The notes beneath the pieces were generated by a model. It ran no database searches, had not been told where the DNA came from, and saw only the letters and a list, made by a program, of their open reading frames with translations. Below, one piece after another: positions 1 through 7,778 of a stretch of 64,000 nucleotides of DNA. Both the position numbers and the translations under genes were made by a program. Source of the stretch: a bacterium (GTDB lineage Bacteria > Actinomycetota > Thermoleophilia > Solirubrobacterales > Solirubrobacteraceae); contig JAJPKQ010000023.1 in NCBI GenBank assembly GCA_021323635.1, positions 1 to 64,000 on the forward strand. Direction: 5' to 3'. Position 1 is the stretch's first letter; each line of letters opens with the position of its first letter.

Positions 1-1
1 C

Positions 2-47
2 GCGCTTAGCGCACGCTAGGAAGCTGTGGCTGCGTGGCGCTTAGCGC
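2..47. repeat. two copies of an 11-bp palindrome
   Basis: GCGCTTAGCGC occurs at 2-12 and again at 37-47. Each copy is a perfect 5-1-5 inverted repeat. The spacing of 35 bp centre to centre is a little over three helical turns. They could be a protein binding pair for a gene lying left of the window, but nothing in the window shows which. Chance occurrence in GC-rich DNA is possible. Confidence 0.4.
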
Positions 48-350
48 GTGGTCAGGGCGTCAAGGAACGGCCAAAGTGGCTGCAATCAAGCAAATGTGAA
101 GGGCTCATCGCAGCTGCTGGCTGCAGATCTACGGGCCTCCCCCCGCGACGAGATCAGGGCTTATGGACCCGCTGCTGATGCTCAGGCGCACTGAGCGCTG
201 CCGCGGCCGCAGGGGCTGATCGAGCCGACCGGCGCCTGCAGCGCAGCCATTGCGAGGCCCATGGGGCGGCGCTTCGCGCAGCGGAGAGGCATCCGGCCGC
301 GCGGCGGATGCAGGTCAGAGGGCGCGTCGGAGGCAGTCCAGAGGGCGGGT

Positions 351-389
351 GCCCCTCCGACGGCGCCTGGGGGGCGCTGTCGGAGGGGC
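351..389 (-). terminator. long GC hairpin downstream of the ferritin-like gene
   Basis: A 17-bp stem (351-367 with 373-389, one G-T wobble or mismatch) encloses a 5-base loop. It starts about 23 bp beyond the stop codon of the minus-strand ferritin-like gene. There is no T-run after the stem, so this is a terminator-like hairpin of the GC-only type common in actinobacteria rather than a classical intrinsic terminator. Confidence 0.55.
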
Positions 390-411
390 GTGTGGCAAGA
401 AGTGTGTGCGG

Positions 412-1170
412 CTAAGCGGGCTTGTTGCTTTCGATCGCGGTGAGGGCGCTGGCGGGCGGGCGCTTGAATTCGTAGAACGCTCCAGCGCCCTTGCCCTTCT
501 TGCCGAATCCGACGCCTGCGTGCTCGAGCGCGGCGACGATGCCTCCGATCGAATGGATTCGGTAGCTCTCGAACCCGACGTTGTTGGGGAGCTTGCCCTG
601 CGCGAAGCGTGCGAGCGCTCGGTGTTCTGCCTCCGTGCCGAGGATCTCGCCGGCATAGCGCGCCAGCGAGGTCTTGCCGGCCTTCGCGAATGTCGTGATC
701 GCGATCAGGTAGGCGTTGACGAACTGTGTCTCGGCGTACTCGATGGTGGCAAACACGTCCTTGCTTGAGGCGAAGAACGAGTTGGGCGCCCAGAACTTCG
801 TCGTCAAGGGCTTGGCGCCGAGCGATCTGAGGGTGCGGTAGTGGTCGTACTCGGCGGCGTTGGCCGCCTTCAGCACCGGCACCAGGTTGGCGGGGATCCC
901 GATCTTGCTGGCGTTCTCGACCAGACCGGTCAGGTAGGTGACCGCGAGCGCCTCGGCGGTGACCGCCGCATCCACAAGCGCGCCGATCCCGCCGGATGGT
1001 GAGGCGAGCGCCGCGGGTATCGGGCCAAGCGCGCCGAGCACGCCGATGCCGGCGGCGCCCAAGGCTGCCTTGCCGATCAAATCGCGCCGCGTAACCGCCG
1101 GCACGGTGTCCGTGAGTACGTTCTCAAGCCGCTGAATGTCCTCGGCCTGAACCTGAGTGTGTTCGCTCAT
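412..1170 (-). CDS. Tat-exported ferritin-like domain protein
   Basis: A 252-residue protein with a twin-arginine signal (RR at residues 28-29, then a hydrophobic stretch to about 57), so it should be exported folded, probably with its metal already bound. The mature part is a four-helix ferritin-like domain of the PF13668 type. Candidate diiron ligands are Glu73, Glu107/His110, Glu147 and Glu180/His183; the two ExxH motifs are typical of diiron carboxylate proteins. A strong GGAGG sits just upstream of the ATG. It is the last gene of a minus-strand series after tatC and tatA, which makes it the likely cargo of that Tat system. The catalysed reaction is unknown; iron handling or oxidative-stress defence is an inference. 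Confidence 0.85.
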   Translation of the reverse strand: MSEHTQVQAEDIQRLENVLTDTVPAVTRRDLIGKAALGAAGIGVLGALGPIPAALASPSGGIGALVDAAVTAEALAVTYLTGLVENASKIGIPANLVPVLKAANAAEYDHYRTLRSLGAKPLTTKFWAPNSFFASSKDVFATIEYAETQFVNAYLIAITTFAKAGKTSLARYAGEILGTEAEHRALARFAQGKLPNNVGFESYRIHSIGGIVAALEHAGVGFGKKGKGAGAFYEFKRPPASALTAIESNKPA

Positions 1171-1313
1171 AGGTGATTTCCTCCGATTGATTTGGGGATC
1201 ATGACCCTGGATACGGACTGCGGCCCTTTTTGGATCACGGTCGGCGATCAGCCGCGAGCATCCGCAATTGGATCGACGGCGCGGTGTCGCTCGCAGCAGA
1301 GGGACTCCGCAAC

Positions 1314-2327
1314 TCAGGCGCCGACCTGCTCGGCGGTGCGTAGCGCGCGGGCGGCGCTCGCGCGCCGTCGGCGCTCGAGCAGCGCGGAGATGGCGATGCC
1401 AAGCTCGAAGAGCAGATAGAGCGGCACGGTCTCGAGCAGCATCGTCAGCGCGTCACCGGGCAGGAACGCGCCCACCGCCGCGGATGCGGCGATCGCATAG
1501 CGACGGCCTCGGCGCAGCTGCGGGGTGCCGAGCGTGCCGCTCTGGGTCACCGCTACGACGAGCACGGGCACCTCGAAGACAAGTCCCATCGTGAGCAGCA
1601 GCTTGGCCGCGAAGCTGTAGTAGGGGCTTGCCTGAACCAGCACGTCGAACTGGTTGGAGTTGAAGCTCTGAAGGAAATGGATTGCGGCGGGCAGGACGAT
1701 GAAGTAGCCGAACATGACCCCGGCTACAAACAGAGCGGGGATCGCCACCAGCAGCGGTCGCATTCGCCGCCTCGCGAGCGGGTCGAGCGCCGGCGCCAGA
1801 AAGTTGTATGCCTGCAGCAGCAATATCGGAAGCGAGAGGATCAGCGCAAAGATCAGTGACACGGTCACAGTGGTGGTGAAAGGCTCACCCAGCCCGAGCG
1901 TGATCGGTCGGTCGCCCTGCGGCGGTGCCGAGAGCCGCTTGATGTCATTGTTGACGGAGGTGCCGATCTGGCTCAATGCGGCGCGATCCTGGCCGGACGT
2001 CGGCTGCGTGCTGATCACGCCGACGAGCAGTCTGAGCTGCACGGCCAAATCACGCGCCGAGCGCTGGGTGGCGTATGCCTGCCCCAAGGGCCCGTTGCCG
2101 TGACGTATCTGCTCTGTCGTCTGGTGGGCGAGAGGGGCGTTCATGACCTGCAAAAGTCGGCCGTTCTGCCAGAAGCAGAGCCCGAATGCGACCCCGATCA
2201 CGACCAGCGACACGAGCAATCGCGTGCGCAGCTCGTCGAGGTGATCGACGAGCGTAAGTTGTTGGCTGTGACCGACGCTGCGCAGCGATGTGCGCACCGC
2301 TCCGATCACCCGCGGCCTGTCCGCCAT
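1314..2327 (-). CDS. tatC: Sec-independent translocase subunit TatC
   Basis: Polytopic membrane receptor of the twin-arginine translocase, which recognises RR signal peptides. The family motif HLDELRTRL is at residues 29-37 and the conserved periplasmic-loop Glu followed by Pro-Phe is at 148-150, followed by the hydrophobic helices expected of TatC. At 337 residues it is about 80 longer than typical TatC (around 250). The excess is a hydrophilic insertion, roughly residues 66-143, in the first extracytoplasmic loop. It lies 16 bp downstream of tatA and upstream of a Tat-signal ferritin-like gene. A start further inside, shortly before the HLDEL motif, is possible. Confidence 0.93.
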   Translation of the reverse strand: MADRPRVIGAVRTSLRSVGHSQQLTLVDHLDELRTRLLVSLVVIGVAFGLCFWQNGRLLQVMNAPLAHQTTEQIRHGNGPLGQAYATQRSARDLAVQLRLLVGVISTQPTSGQDRAALSQIGTSVNNDIKRLSAPPQGDRPITLGLGEPFTTTVTVSLIFALILSLPILLLQAYNFLAPALDPLARRRMRPLLVAIPALFVAGVMFGYFIVLPAAIHFLQSFNSNQFDVLVQASPYYSFAAKLLLTMGLVFEVPVLVVAVTQSGTLGTPQLRRGRRYAIAASAAVGAFLPGDALTMLLETVPLYLLFELGIAISALLERRRRASAARALRTAEQVGA

Positions 2328-2343
2328 CTGCCCGCCGGGGCTC

Positions 2344-2577
2344 TCAGCCGGTGATCCGCGCCTGATCGGACGCTGTCGTTTCGCTTACAGCCTCAGCGGC
2401 AGGCGCCTGCGGCGCGGCGTCCAGGCGGCCGACGCTCTGCTCGCCGCTCATCGCCTCCTTGAACCCCCGCAGGCCATCGCCCAGCGAGCGGCCCATCTCC
2501 GGCAGCCGCCTGGCGCCGAACACCAGCAGCAGGATGACAAGCAGCAGTAGCAAGTGAATTGGATTGTCGAGTCCCAT
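2344..2577 (-). CDS. tatA: twin-arginine translocase pore subunit TatA/TatE
   Basis: A 77-residue TatA-type protein: one N-terminal membrane helix (about residues 7-20), the Phe-Gly hinge (20-21), then the amphipathic helix with RRLPEMGRSLGDGLRGFKEA, and a short Ala/Glu-rich tail. It forms the conducting assembly of the Tat pathway with TatC. GGAGA lies upstream of the ATG. No separate TatB is seen in the window, as is usual for minimal TatAC systems. It sits between the anti-sigma gene (74 bp away) and tatC (16 bp away). Confidence 0.93.
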   Translation of the reverse strand: MGLDNPIHLLLLLVILLLVFGARRLPEMGRSLGDGLRGFKEAMSGEQSVGRLDAAPQAPAAEAVSETTASDQARITG

Positions 2578-2651
2578 GATGTCTCCGTTCGTAGGGGTGC
2601 AGGATGCTCACAACAGGTACGCACCCGACCCCGGTTCGGATCACGCCGGCT

Positions 2652-3347
2652 TCAGCTCAGCGAGGCCACGATCACAGGTCTGGTTGTGGGCACGAGCGTG
2701 CCGCCGACCGGCTCGGCCGTCACAAGCAGCTTGGAGGCGCCGTGCAGCGAGCCGGGAACGACCACATCGGCGCTGCCCGCGGTATCGACATCGAACAGCG
2801 CCCTGGTCGGCTGCGGCGGCTGGCCGCCGTGCTTGAGCCAGACCTCATAGATCCTTCCGGCCCCGGGCTGCGGCAGGTGCTTGACGATCAGCTCAGCCTG
2901 TTCGCGGGAGACTCGCACCATCGCGTCGCCGACCGACGCGGCGAACACACGCGTGGGTCCTGGCGCGCTCGAGCCGCCAAGCTGCGCGCCGCCCAGCACT
3001 GCCAGCGCGAGCAGCGCCGCGGCGCTGATCGCCGCGACCGCTCGCCGCGCGACCCAACCGCGAGGCGATGCGGAGGGCCGCGCGAACCCGCGCTCAGAGC
3101 TGATCTCGCGCATGACCCTTCGCCTTAGGCCCTTCGGTGGAGCGTACTGAGGAACGCTCATCGGCAGGGCCGCGACGACCGTCTCAAAGCTGGCAAGCTC
3201 CTCCGCACATACGGCACAGCTCTCCAGATGCCGACGAAACGCCTCCGCCTCGGCGGGCTCGAGCGCGCCCATCGCATAAGCGGCGGCGTCACCGCCGCAA
3301 TTGGGGAGATCAGATCCGTGACCGTCCATCTCTTGCTCCCAGCTCAT
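2652..3347 (-). CDS. RskA-type zinc anti-sigma factor
   Basis: A 231-residue membrane anti-sigma factor. The N-terminal zinc anti-sigma domain carries the HxxxCxxC motif (His40, Cys44, Cys47), there is one transmembrane segment near residues 104-124, and the outer part resembles the anti-sigma-K (RskA) C-terminal domain. Its ATG overlaps the stop of the ECF sigma gene in an ATGA arrangement (3344-3347), a classic sign of translational coupling between a sigma factor and its inhibitor. It would hold the sigma factor at the membrane until a signal triggers release, usually by regulated proteolysis in this family. The signal cannot be read from the sequence. Confidence 0.9.
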   Translation of the reverse strand: MSWEQEMDGHGSDLPNCGGDAAAYAMGALEPAEAEAFRRHLESCAVCAEELASFETVVAALPMSVPQYAPPKGLRRRVMREISSERGFARPSASPRGWVARRAVAAISAAALLALAVLGGAQLGGSSAPGPTRVFAASVGDAMVRVSREQAELIVKHLPQPGAGRIYEVWLKHGGQPPQPTRALFDVDTAGSADVVVPGSLHGASKLLVTAEPVGGTLVPTTRPVIVASLS

Positions 3348-3934
3348 GCTAGAGCTCCCGCCTGGTCATCGAGCGTGCTTCGCAGCTTTGCCAGCCCAAG
3401 GCGCATCCTTCCCTTGACAGTGCCCTGCGGAAGCTTGAGAAGGGCCGCGATCTCAGTGTGGGTGAAGCCCCCGAAATACGCCAGCTCGATCACCTGCCGC
3501 TGATCTGCCGGCAGCATCTCGAGGGCTCGCCGCATCACGCGCGAGCGCTCGCGCCGCTCTACCTCTACGTCGGTTCGCTCACCCGCCGCGAAGCGATCGG
3601 CGAGACCCTCGTCGCTCACGCTCTGCCCCTCACGCAGCGCATTGCGCCGCAGCATGTCGATTGCACGGTTGTGCACGCTTCCCAGAACCCATGAGCGCAC
3701 GCTGCCGCGAGTCCGGTCATACCGGCCCCCAGCCCGCCAAAGCGACAGGAACGCCTCTTGAACCACATCCTCAGCCACGGCCCGTCGGCCGCAGATTCTG
3801 AACGCCAATGAGAACGCAGGGCCACTATGGCGATCGAAGACGACCTCGAAGGCCCGCGCGTCCCCGGCGGCAACCAGCTCCATCAGATCCTCGTCGGCCA
3901 ACGAGACGTAGCGCCCGCCGGTGCCCCTAAACAT
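3344..3934 (-). CDS. ECF-family RNA polymerase sigma factor (SigK-like)
   Basis: A 196-residue extracytoplasmic-function sigma factor. Region 2 is recognisable around the segment with AEDVVQEAFLSLWR, and region 4 carries the helix-turn-helix around TEIAALLKLPQGTVKGRMR. It directs transcription of a small regulon and is coupled to the RskA-type anti-sigma gene by a 4-base overlap. The sigma, anti-sigma, tatA, tatC and ferritin-like genes run in the same direction with short gaps, so the simplest reading is that this factor controls the Tat genes and probably itself. The exact ECF subgroup cannot be fixed without comparison. Confidence 0.92.
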   Translation of the reverse strand: MFRGTGGRYVSLADEDLMELVAAGDARAFEVVFDRHSGPAFSLAFRICGRRAVAEDVVQEAFLSLWRAGGRYDRTRGSVRSWVLGSVHNRAIDMLRRNALREGQSVSDEGLADRFAAGERTDVEVERRERSRVMRRALEMLPADQRQVIELAYFGGFTHTEIAALLKLPQGTVKGRMRLGLAKLRSTLDDQAGALA

Positions 3935-4237
3935 CGCGCTCAGCCCCTGACATACGGCGCCCGACGCACGGTGCCCACTCGACTGTCGCGCATAGTATCC
4001 ATCTCAGACGCGTACGCACTAGCGGCAATTCTGGATCATCCGGCGCGCTCCTGGCTCGGTGCCACCGAGCCGCTGCCGAGCACGCGCAGCTGCCCCCACG
4101 GAGCGCCGGGCGGCACCGAGCGGTCGCCGTCGGGGGGCTTGGGTCGCCGGCAGCTTGTGGTGCGATCGCTCGCTGCGCGGCGAACATTCCTACGTTCCTC
4201 TTAGAGAGCGCTCAACACCCTCTTATGGAGGGCGATG
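3935..4237. other. divergent intergenic region between the sigma factor and exporter operons
   Basis: About 300 bp separate the divergent ECF sigma and MacA-like genes. Promoters for both directions should lie here, but I could not identify convincing -35/-10 boxes. No protein-coding frame looks real, apart from the short leader frame that begins at the right-hand end and is listed separately. Confidence 0.5.
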
Positions 4238-4288
4238 ATGCTGCAGGCAGCAATCGGTGCGCCGGGCGCGCACCGACTCCAGCAATGA
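4238..4288 (+). CDS. possible 16-residue leader peptide before the exporter operon
   Basis: A short frame (MLQAAIGAPGAHRLQQ) follows a strong GGAGGG at 4227-4232 with 5-base spacing, better than the weak site in front of the MacA-like gene. It stops 28 bp before the ATG at 4317. It may be a leader peptide that couples translation into the exporter gene, or a chance frame. There is no similarity evidence. Confidence 0.25.
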   Translation: MLQAAIGAPGAHRLQQ

Positions 4289-4316
4289 GAAGAGCCGCCA
4301 GCAAGTGCATAAGGGC

Positions 4317-5687
4317 ATGAGCCTCAGAGACGCCGAGCGATCGCGGATCACCTATCTGCTTGCAGTCGCGGTGGTCGCTGTAGCGATATTTGCCTACAGC
4401 TCCGTCGGGCCTGCCTCCTCGCAGACTGACGCAGTGACTCGCACCGCGACAGCTCAGTACGGCGTGGTCCAATCGACCGTCTCAGGATCGGGCACGGTCG
4501 AGCCCGCAGACGAGCTCAACCTCGGCTTCAAAACCGCCGGCACCGTGAGCCACATCTACGTCTCAGCGGGTAAGCACGTGAGCAGGGGCCAGCTGCTCGC
4601 CGAACTCGACCCCAAGGATGCGGAAGTGACGCTCGAGCAGGCCAGAGCCGCTCTGCAGTCAGCTGAAGCGACCCTTGCTCAGGAGGAAGAAAGCGAAGGC
4701 GAAGCCGCCGGCGGCGGCAGCGCGGCGCCTGCCGGAGGCAGCTCGAGCGCAGCGCGGGCTGCTGCAGGCGGCGCAGAGGCGCTGACATCGCAGACGTCGA
4801 CCACACGCACGCGCCAGAGCGCGGCAACGCGCGAAGCCAACCTCGCCTCGGCGCGGGCAGCGGTAAGCAGCGACAAGCTTGCCCTTGAAAGCGATGAACA
4901 GGCGGTCCAGAGCACCAAGCTCTACGCGCCCGAGAGCGGCACCATCATCACGCTCTCCGGCGAAGTCGGCGAAACCGTCTCCGCCACCGGCACGACCAAG
5001 GATGCGACCGCTGCAAGCAGCTCCGCCACGGGCAGCACCGCCGCCGGCGCGGGCGCCGGCCGTGGCGGAGCTGGATCAGGCGCCGGCGCCTCAGGATCCT
5101 CCTCGAGCTCCTCAAGCTCCTCAAGCGCCGCCTTTGCCGTGCTTGGCAAGCTCGGCTCGATGCATCTGGTGGTCGGGCTGAGCGAGTCGGAAATCGGTCA
5201 GGTGAAGGTCGGCCAGGCGGCGACGGTGACCATTGAAGCGCTCGGCGGGGCCAAGCTTGCAGCCCACGTGATCGAAGTTGCATCACTGCCCACGAGCAGC
5301 AGCTCGAGCGGCGTCGTCACCTATGACGTCACCCTCGCGCTTGACCAGCTCGAAGCCGGGCTGAAGCCGGGCATGAGCGCCACCGCCGAAGTGATTGTTT
5401 CGCAGGAAGAAGGCGTGAGCATCCCATCCAGTGCCATCACCGGCGGCGGCGTCACGGTGATCGACGCTGGAGCGCAGGTGCGCCGCAGCGTCGTCACGGG
5501 CCTCGCCGGCAACAGCCAGACGATCATTCGCTCAGGTCTCGGTGCCGGAGAAAAGGTCCTGCTGCCGGCGATCACCAGCACCGGCACGGGCACGAGCGGC
5601 AGCAGCGGCGTCCTCTCGCGCCTGCGCAGCCGCATCGGCGGCGCGCTCGGCGGCGGCCTTTTGGGCGGTGGGCCGGCCGGTGGCTGA
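4317..5687 (+). CDS. MacA/HlyD-like periplasmic adaptor of an ABC exporter
   Basis: About 456 residues: one N-terminal membrane anchor, a biotinyl-lipoyl-like half motif (GFKTAGTVSHIYVSAGKHVS), a helical hairpin region interrupted by Ala/Gly/Ser-rich linkers, the second lipoyl half (LYAPESGTIITLSGEVGE), a run of about ten serines, and a beta-barrel/membrane-proximal domain. This is the fold of membrane-fusion proteins that work with MacB-type ABC transporters. The frame is open from a GTG at 4257, but the ATG at 4317 places the anchor near the N-terminus as usual. The adjoining ATPase and permease genes confirm the assignment; the substrate is unknown. Confidence 0.85.
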   Translation: MSLRDAERSRITYLLAVAVVAVAIFAYSSVGPASSQTDAVTRTATAQYGVVQSTVSGSGTVEPADELNLGFKTAGTVSHIYVSAGKHVSRGQLLAELDPKDAEVTLEQARAALQSAEATLAQEEESEGEAAGGGSAAPAGGSSSAARAAAGGAEALTSQTSTTRTRQSAATREANLASARAAVSSDKLALESDEQAVQSTKLYAPESGTIITLSGEVGETVSATGTTKDATAASSSATGSTAAGAGAGRGGAGSGAGASGSSSSSSSSSSAAFAVLGKLGSMHLVVGLSESEIGQVKVGQAATVTIEALGGAKLAAHVIEVASLPTSSSSSGVVTYDVTLALDQLEAGLKPGMSATAEVIVSQEEGVSIPSSAITGGGVTVIDAGAQVRRSVVTGLAGNSQTIIRSGLGAGEKVLLPAITSTGTGTSGSSGVLSRLRSRIGGALGGGLLGGGPAGG

Positions 5688-5688
5688 G

Positions 5689-6561
5689 ATGCACCGGCCA
5701 GCCCGCAGGCACACCAGCGCCGGCGGGCCGCGCGCGCGACCGCTGATCGCGCGGCGCGTGCCGGGCCACCGGCCTCCGGCGCGCTCGCGCCATCCGGTGA
5801 TCGATGTGCGCGACGTCGCCAAGACCTACAAGATCGGCCAGATCGAAGTGCCGGCGCTGCAAGGGGTGAGCCTGCGCGTGGAGAGCGGCGACTTCGTGGC
5901 GATCATGGGCAGCTCCGGCTCGGGCAAGAGCACCCTGATGAACATCCTCGGCTGCCTGGACGTGCCCAGCAGCGGGCGCTACCTGATCGATGGCACTGAC
6001 ATAAGCCAGCTCGACGAGGACGATCTCTCCGATCTGCGCAGCCGCAAGATCGGCTTTGTCTTCCAGAGCTTCAACCTCGTGCCGCGCACGAGCGCGATCG
6101 CCAATGTCGAGCTTCCGCTCGCATACGCCGGCCTCTCTCGCACCGAGCGCCGGCGGCGCGCGCTGCGCGCGCTGCGGGCGCTCGGGATGGCCGATCGTCT
6201 CGCGCATCAGCCATCCGAGCTCTCCGGCGGCCAGCAGCAGCGCGTCGCGGTTGCGCGCGCGATAGTGACAAATCCATCGCTGCTCCTCGCCGATGAGCCG
6301 ACCGGCAACCTCGACTCGCGCTCAACCGAGGAAGTGCTGAGCATCTTCGCGCGCCTGAATCTTGAAGGGCGCACGGTTGTGCTGATCACGCATGAGCCCG
6401 GCGTCGCGACGCAGGCAAAGCGCGTCGTCCGCCTGAGCGATGGGAAGATCGAGAGCGATGAGCGCCGCTGCGGCGTACACGACCCGCCGCCCGCGCTAGG
6501 GCGCCAGCAGTCCGCGCATGGTCGCCGCTCCGCCCTCCCCGAGGCCGGGAGCGAGCGCTGA
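5689..6561 (+). CDS. MacB-like ABC transporter ATP-binding protein
   Basis: About 290 residues of an ABC ATPase: Walker A GSSGSGKST, Q-loop region, signature LSGGQQQR, and Walker B with LLLADEPTGNLDSRS, the form typical of the LolD/MacB/FtsE class. The frame is open far upstream, but the ATG at 5689 directly follows the stop of the adaptor gene and fits best. It begins with about 35 extra basic, low-complexity residues before the conserved domain (IDVRDVAKTYKIG). The last base of its stop codon is the first base of the permease start, so the two are translationally coupled. It energises the adjoining FtsX-type permease. Confidence 0.93.
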   Translation: MHRPARRHTSAGGPRARPLIARRVPGHRPPARSRHPVIDVRDVAKTYKIGQIEVPALQGVSLRVESGDFVAIMGSSGSGKSTLMNILGCLDVPSSGRYLIDGTDISQLDEDDLSDLRSRKIGFVFQSFNLVPRTSAIANVELPLAYAGLSRTERRRRALRALRALGMADRLAHQPSELSGGQQQRVAVARAIVTNPSLLLADEPTGNLDSRSTEEVLSIFARLNLEGRTVVLITHEPGVATQAKRVVRLSDGKIESDERRCGVHDPPPALGRQQSAHGRRSALPEAGSER

Positions 6562-7778
6562 TGGGCATTCAGACACTGCGCATCGCCTGGGGTGGGATCG
6601 CAGCCAACAAGCTTCGCTCGGGGCTGACGATCCTCGGCATGACGATCGGCGTGGCCTCGGTGATCGTGCTGATAGCGGTGGGCAACGGCTCCTCCCGGGC
6701 GGTGCAGTCGCGCATCAGCCGCCTTGGCACCAACCTGCTCGAGGTCAGCGCCGGGGGCGGCTTTCGCGGCCTCCTGCGCTCATCTTCGCAGAGCAGCATC
6801 TCGCTGACCAGGCAGGACGCCGAAGCGCTCCAAGACAAGAGCCTTGCGCCGGCCGTCAAGAGCGCCTCGCCCGTTGTGCAGGCAAGCGGCGTGACGCTTG
6901 TTCACGGCAGCGCCAGCGCCGAACCCTCAGCGTTCATCGGCACCGATCCCGCATACCTGCAAGCGCGCAACTACCGCGTCGCGGAAGGATCCTCCTTCAC
7001 GAGTGAAGACGTGAGCAAGCACCGCAAGGTGGCTGTGATCGGACAGAGCATCTTTGAAGAACTCTTCCGGGGCGAAAGCGCCGTCGGGCAGACGATCAAG
7101 GTCAACGGATCAAACTATGAGGTCGTGGGTGTGCTCGCGGCCAAGGGCGCGAGCGGCATCACAAATGAAGACAGCGTGGTGATCGCGCCGATCACCACGG
7201 TTCAGGACAACCTCACCGGCATCGGGCCGATCGACGCGATCACGGTCGAGGCGAAGTCGCAGGCTCAGCTTGCGAGCGCCGAAGCCGAGGTCACCCAGAT
7301 CATCGAGGAACGCCATAAGATCACCGACAGCGCAGAACCGGGCTTCGAGGTGCTGAACCAGGGATCGCTGATCGAAACCTCCAGCGAAACGAGCAGAGTC
7401 TTCACGACATTGCTCGGGGCGGTGGCAGCAATCTCGCTGCTGGTCGGCGGCATCGGCGTCATGAACATCATGCTGGTCTCGGTGACCGAGCGCACGCGCG
7501 AGATCGGCATCCGCAAGGCGATCGGCGCGAGGCGGTCGGACATCTTGACGCAGTTCCTCAGCGAGGCGATGATGATCTCGTTCTGCGGCGGCCTGTTGGG
7601 CGTGCTGATCGGAGTTATCGGCAGCCAGTTCAAGATCGCCGGCGTGCAGCCGCAGATCGCGACCTACTCGCTGCCGCTCGCCTTCGGCGCCGCGGCGCTC
7701 TCCGGGCTCTTCTTCGGAACCTACCCGGCCGCGCGCGCGGCGATGCTGGGGCCGATCGAAGCGCTGCGCTATGAGTGA
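6561..7778 (+). CDS. MacB/FtsX-family ABC transporter permease
   Basis: A 405-residue permease with the MacB architecture: one N-terminal membrane helix (GLTILGMTIGVASVIVLIAV), a large extracytoplasmic MacB-PCD domain, and three C-terminal helices forming an FtsX domain, with the conserved ERTREIGIRKAIGARR coupling motif. Such transporters use ATP to drive extracytoplasmic movement or export of lipids, peptides or drugs without a classical channel. It overlaps the ATPase gene by one base and the next gene by 8 bases. The substrate is not evident; the neighbouring two-component system suggests an envelope-stress role. Confidence 0.93.
   Translation: MGIQTLRIAWGGIAANKLRSGLTILGMTIGVASVIVLIAVGNGSSRAVQSRISRLGTNLLEVSAGGGFRGLLRSSSQSSISLTRQDAEALQDKSLAPAVKSASPVVQASGVTLVHGSASAEPSAFIGTDPAYLQARNYRVAEGSSFTSEDVSKHRKVAVIGQSIFEELFRGESAVGQTIKVNGSNYEVVGVLAAKGASGITNEDSVVIAPITTVQDNLTGIGPIDAITVEAKSQAQLASAEAEVTQIIEERHKITDSAEPGFEVLNQGSLIETSSETSRVFTTLLGAVAAISLLVGGIGVMNIMLVSVTERTREIGIRKAIGARRSDILTQFLSEAMMISFCGGLLGVLIGVIGSQFKIAGVQPQIATYSLPLAFGAAALSGLFFGTYPAARAAMLGPIEALRYE

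Larger units (their letters stand above)
1..411. other. gene-free stretch with short palindromes and a long hairpin
   Basis: No reading frame here has a convincing ribosome binding site or a family-like protein. It holds two exact copies of the 11-base palindrome GCGCTTAGCGC (positions 2-12 and 37-47, centres 35 bp apart) and a long hairpin at 351-389, listed separately. The rest shows nothing I recognise. It is the downstream flank of the minus-strand operon that ends with the ferritin-like gene. Confidence 0.6.
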
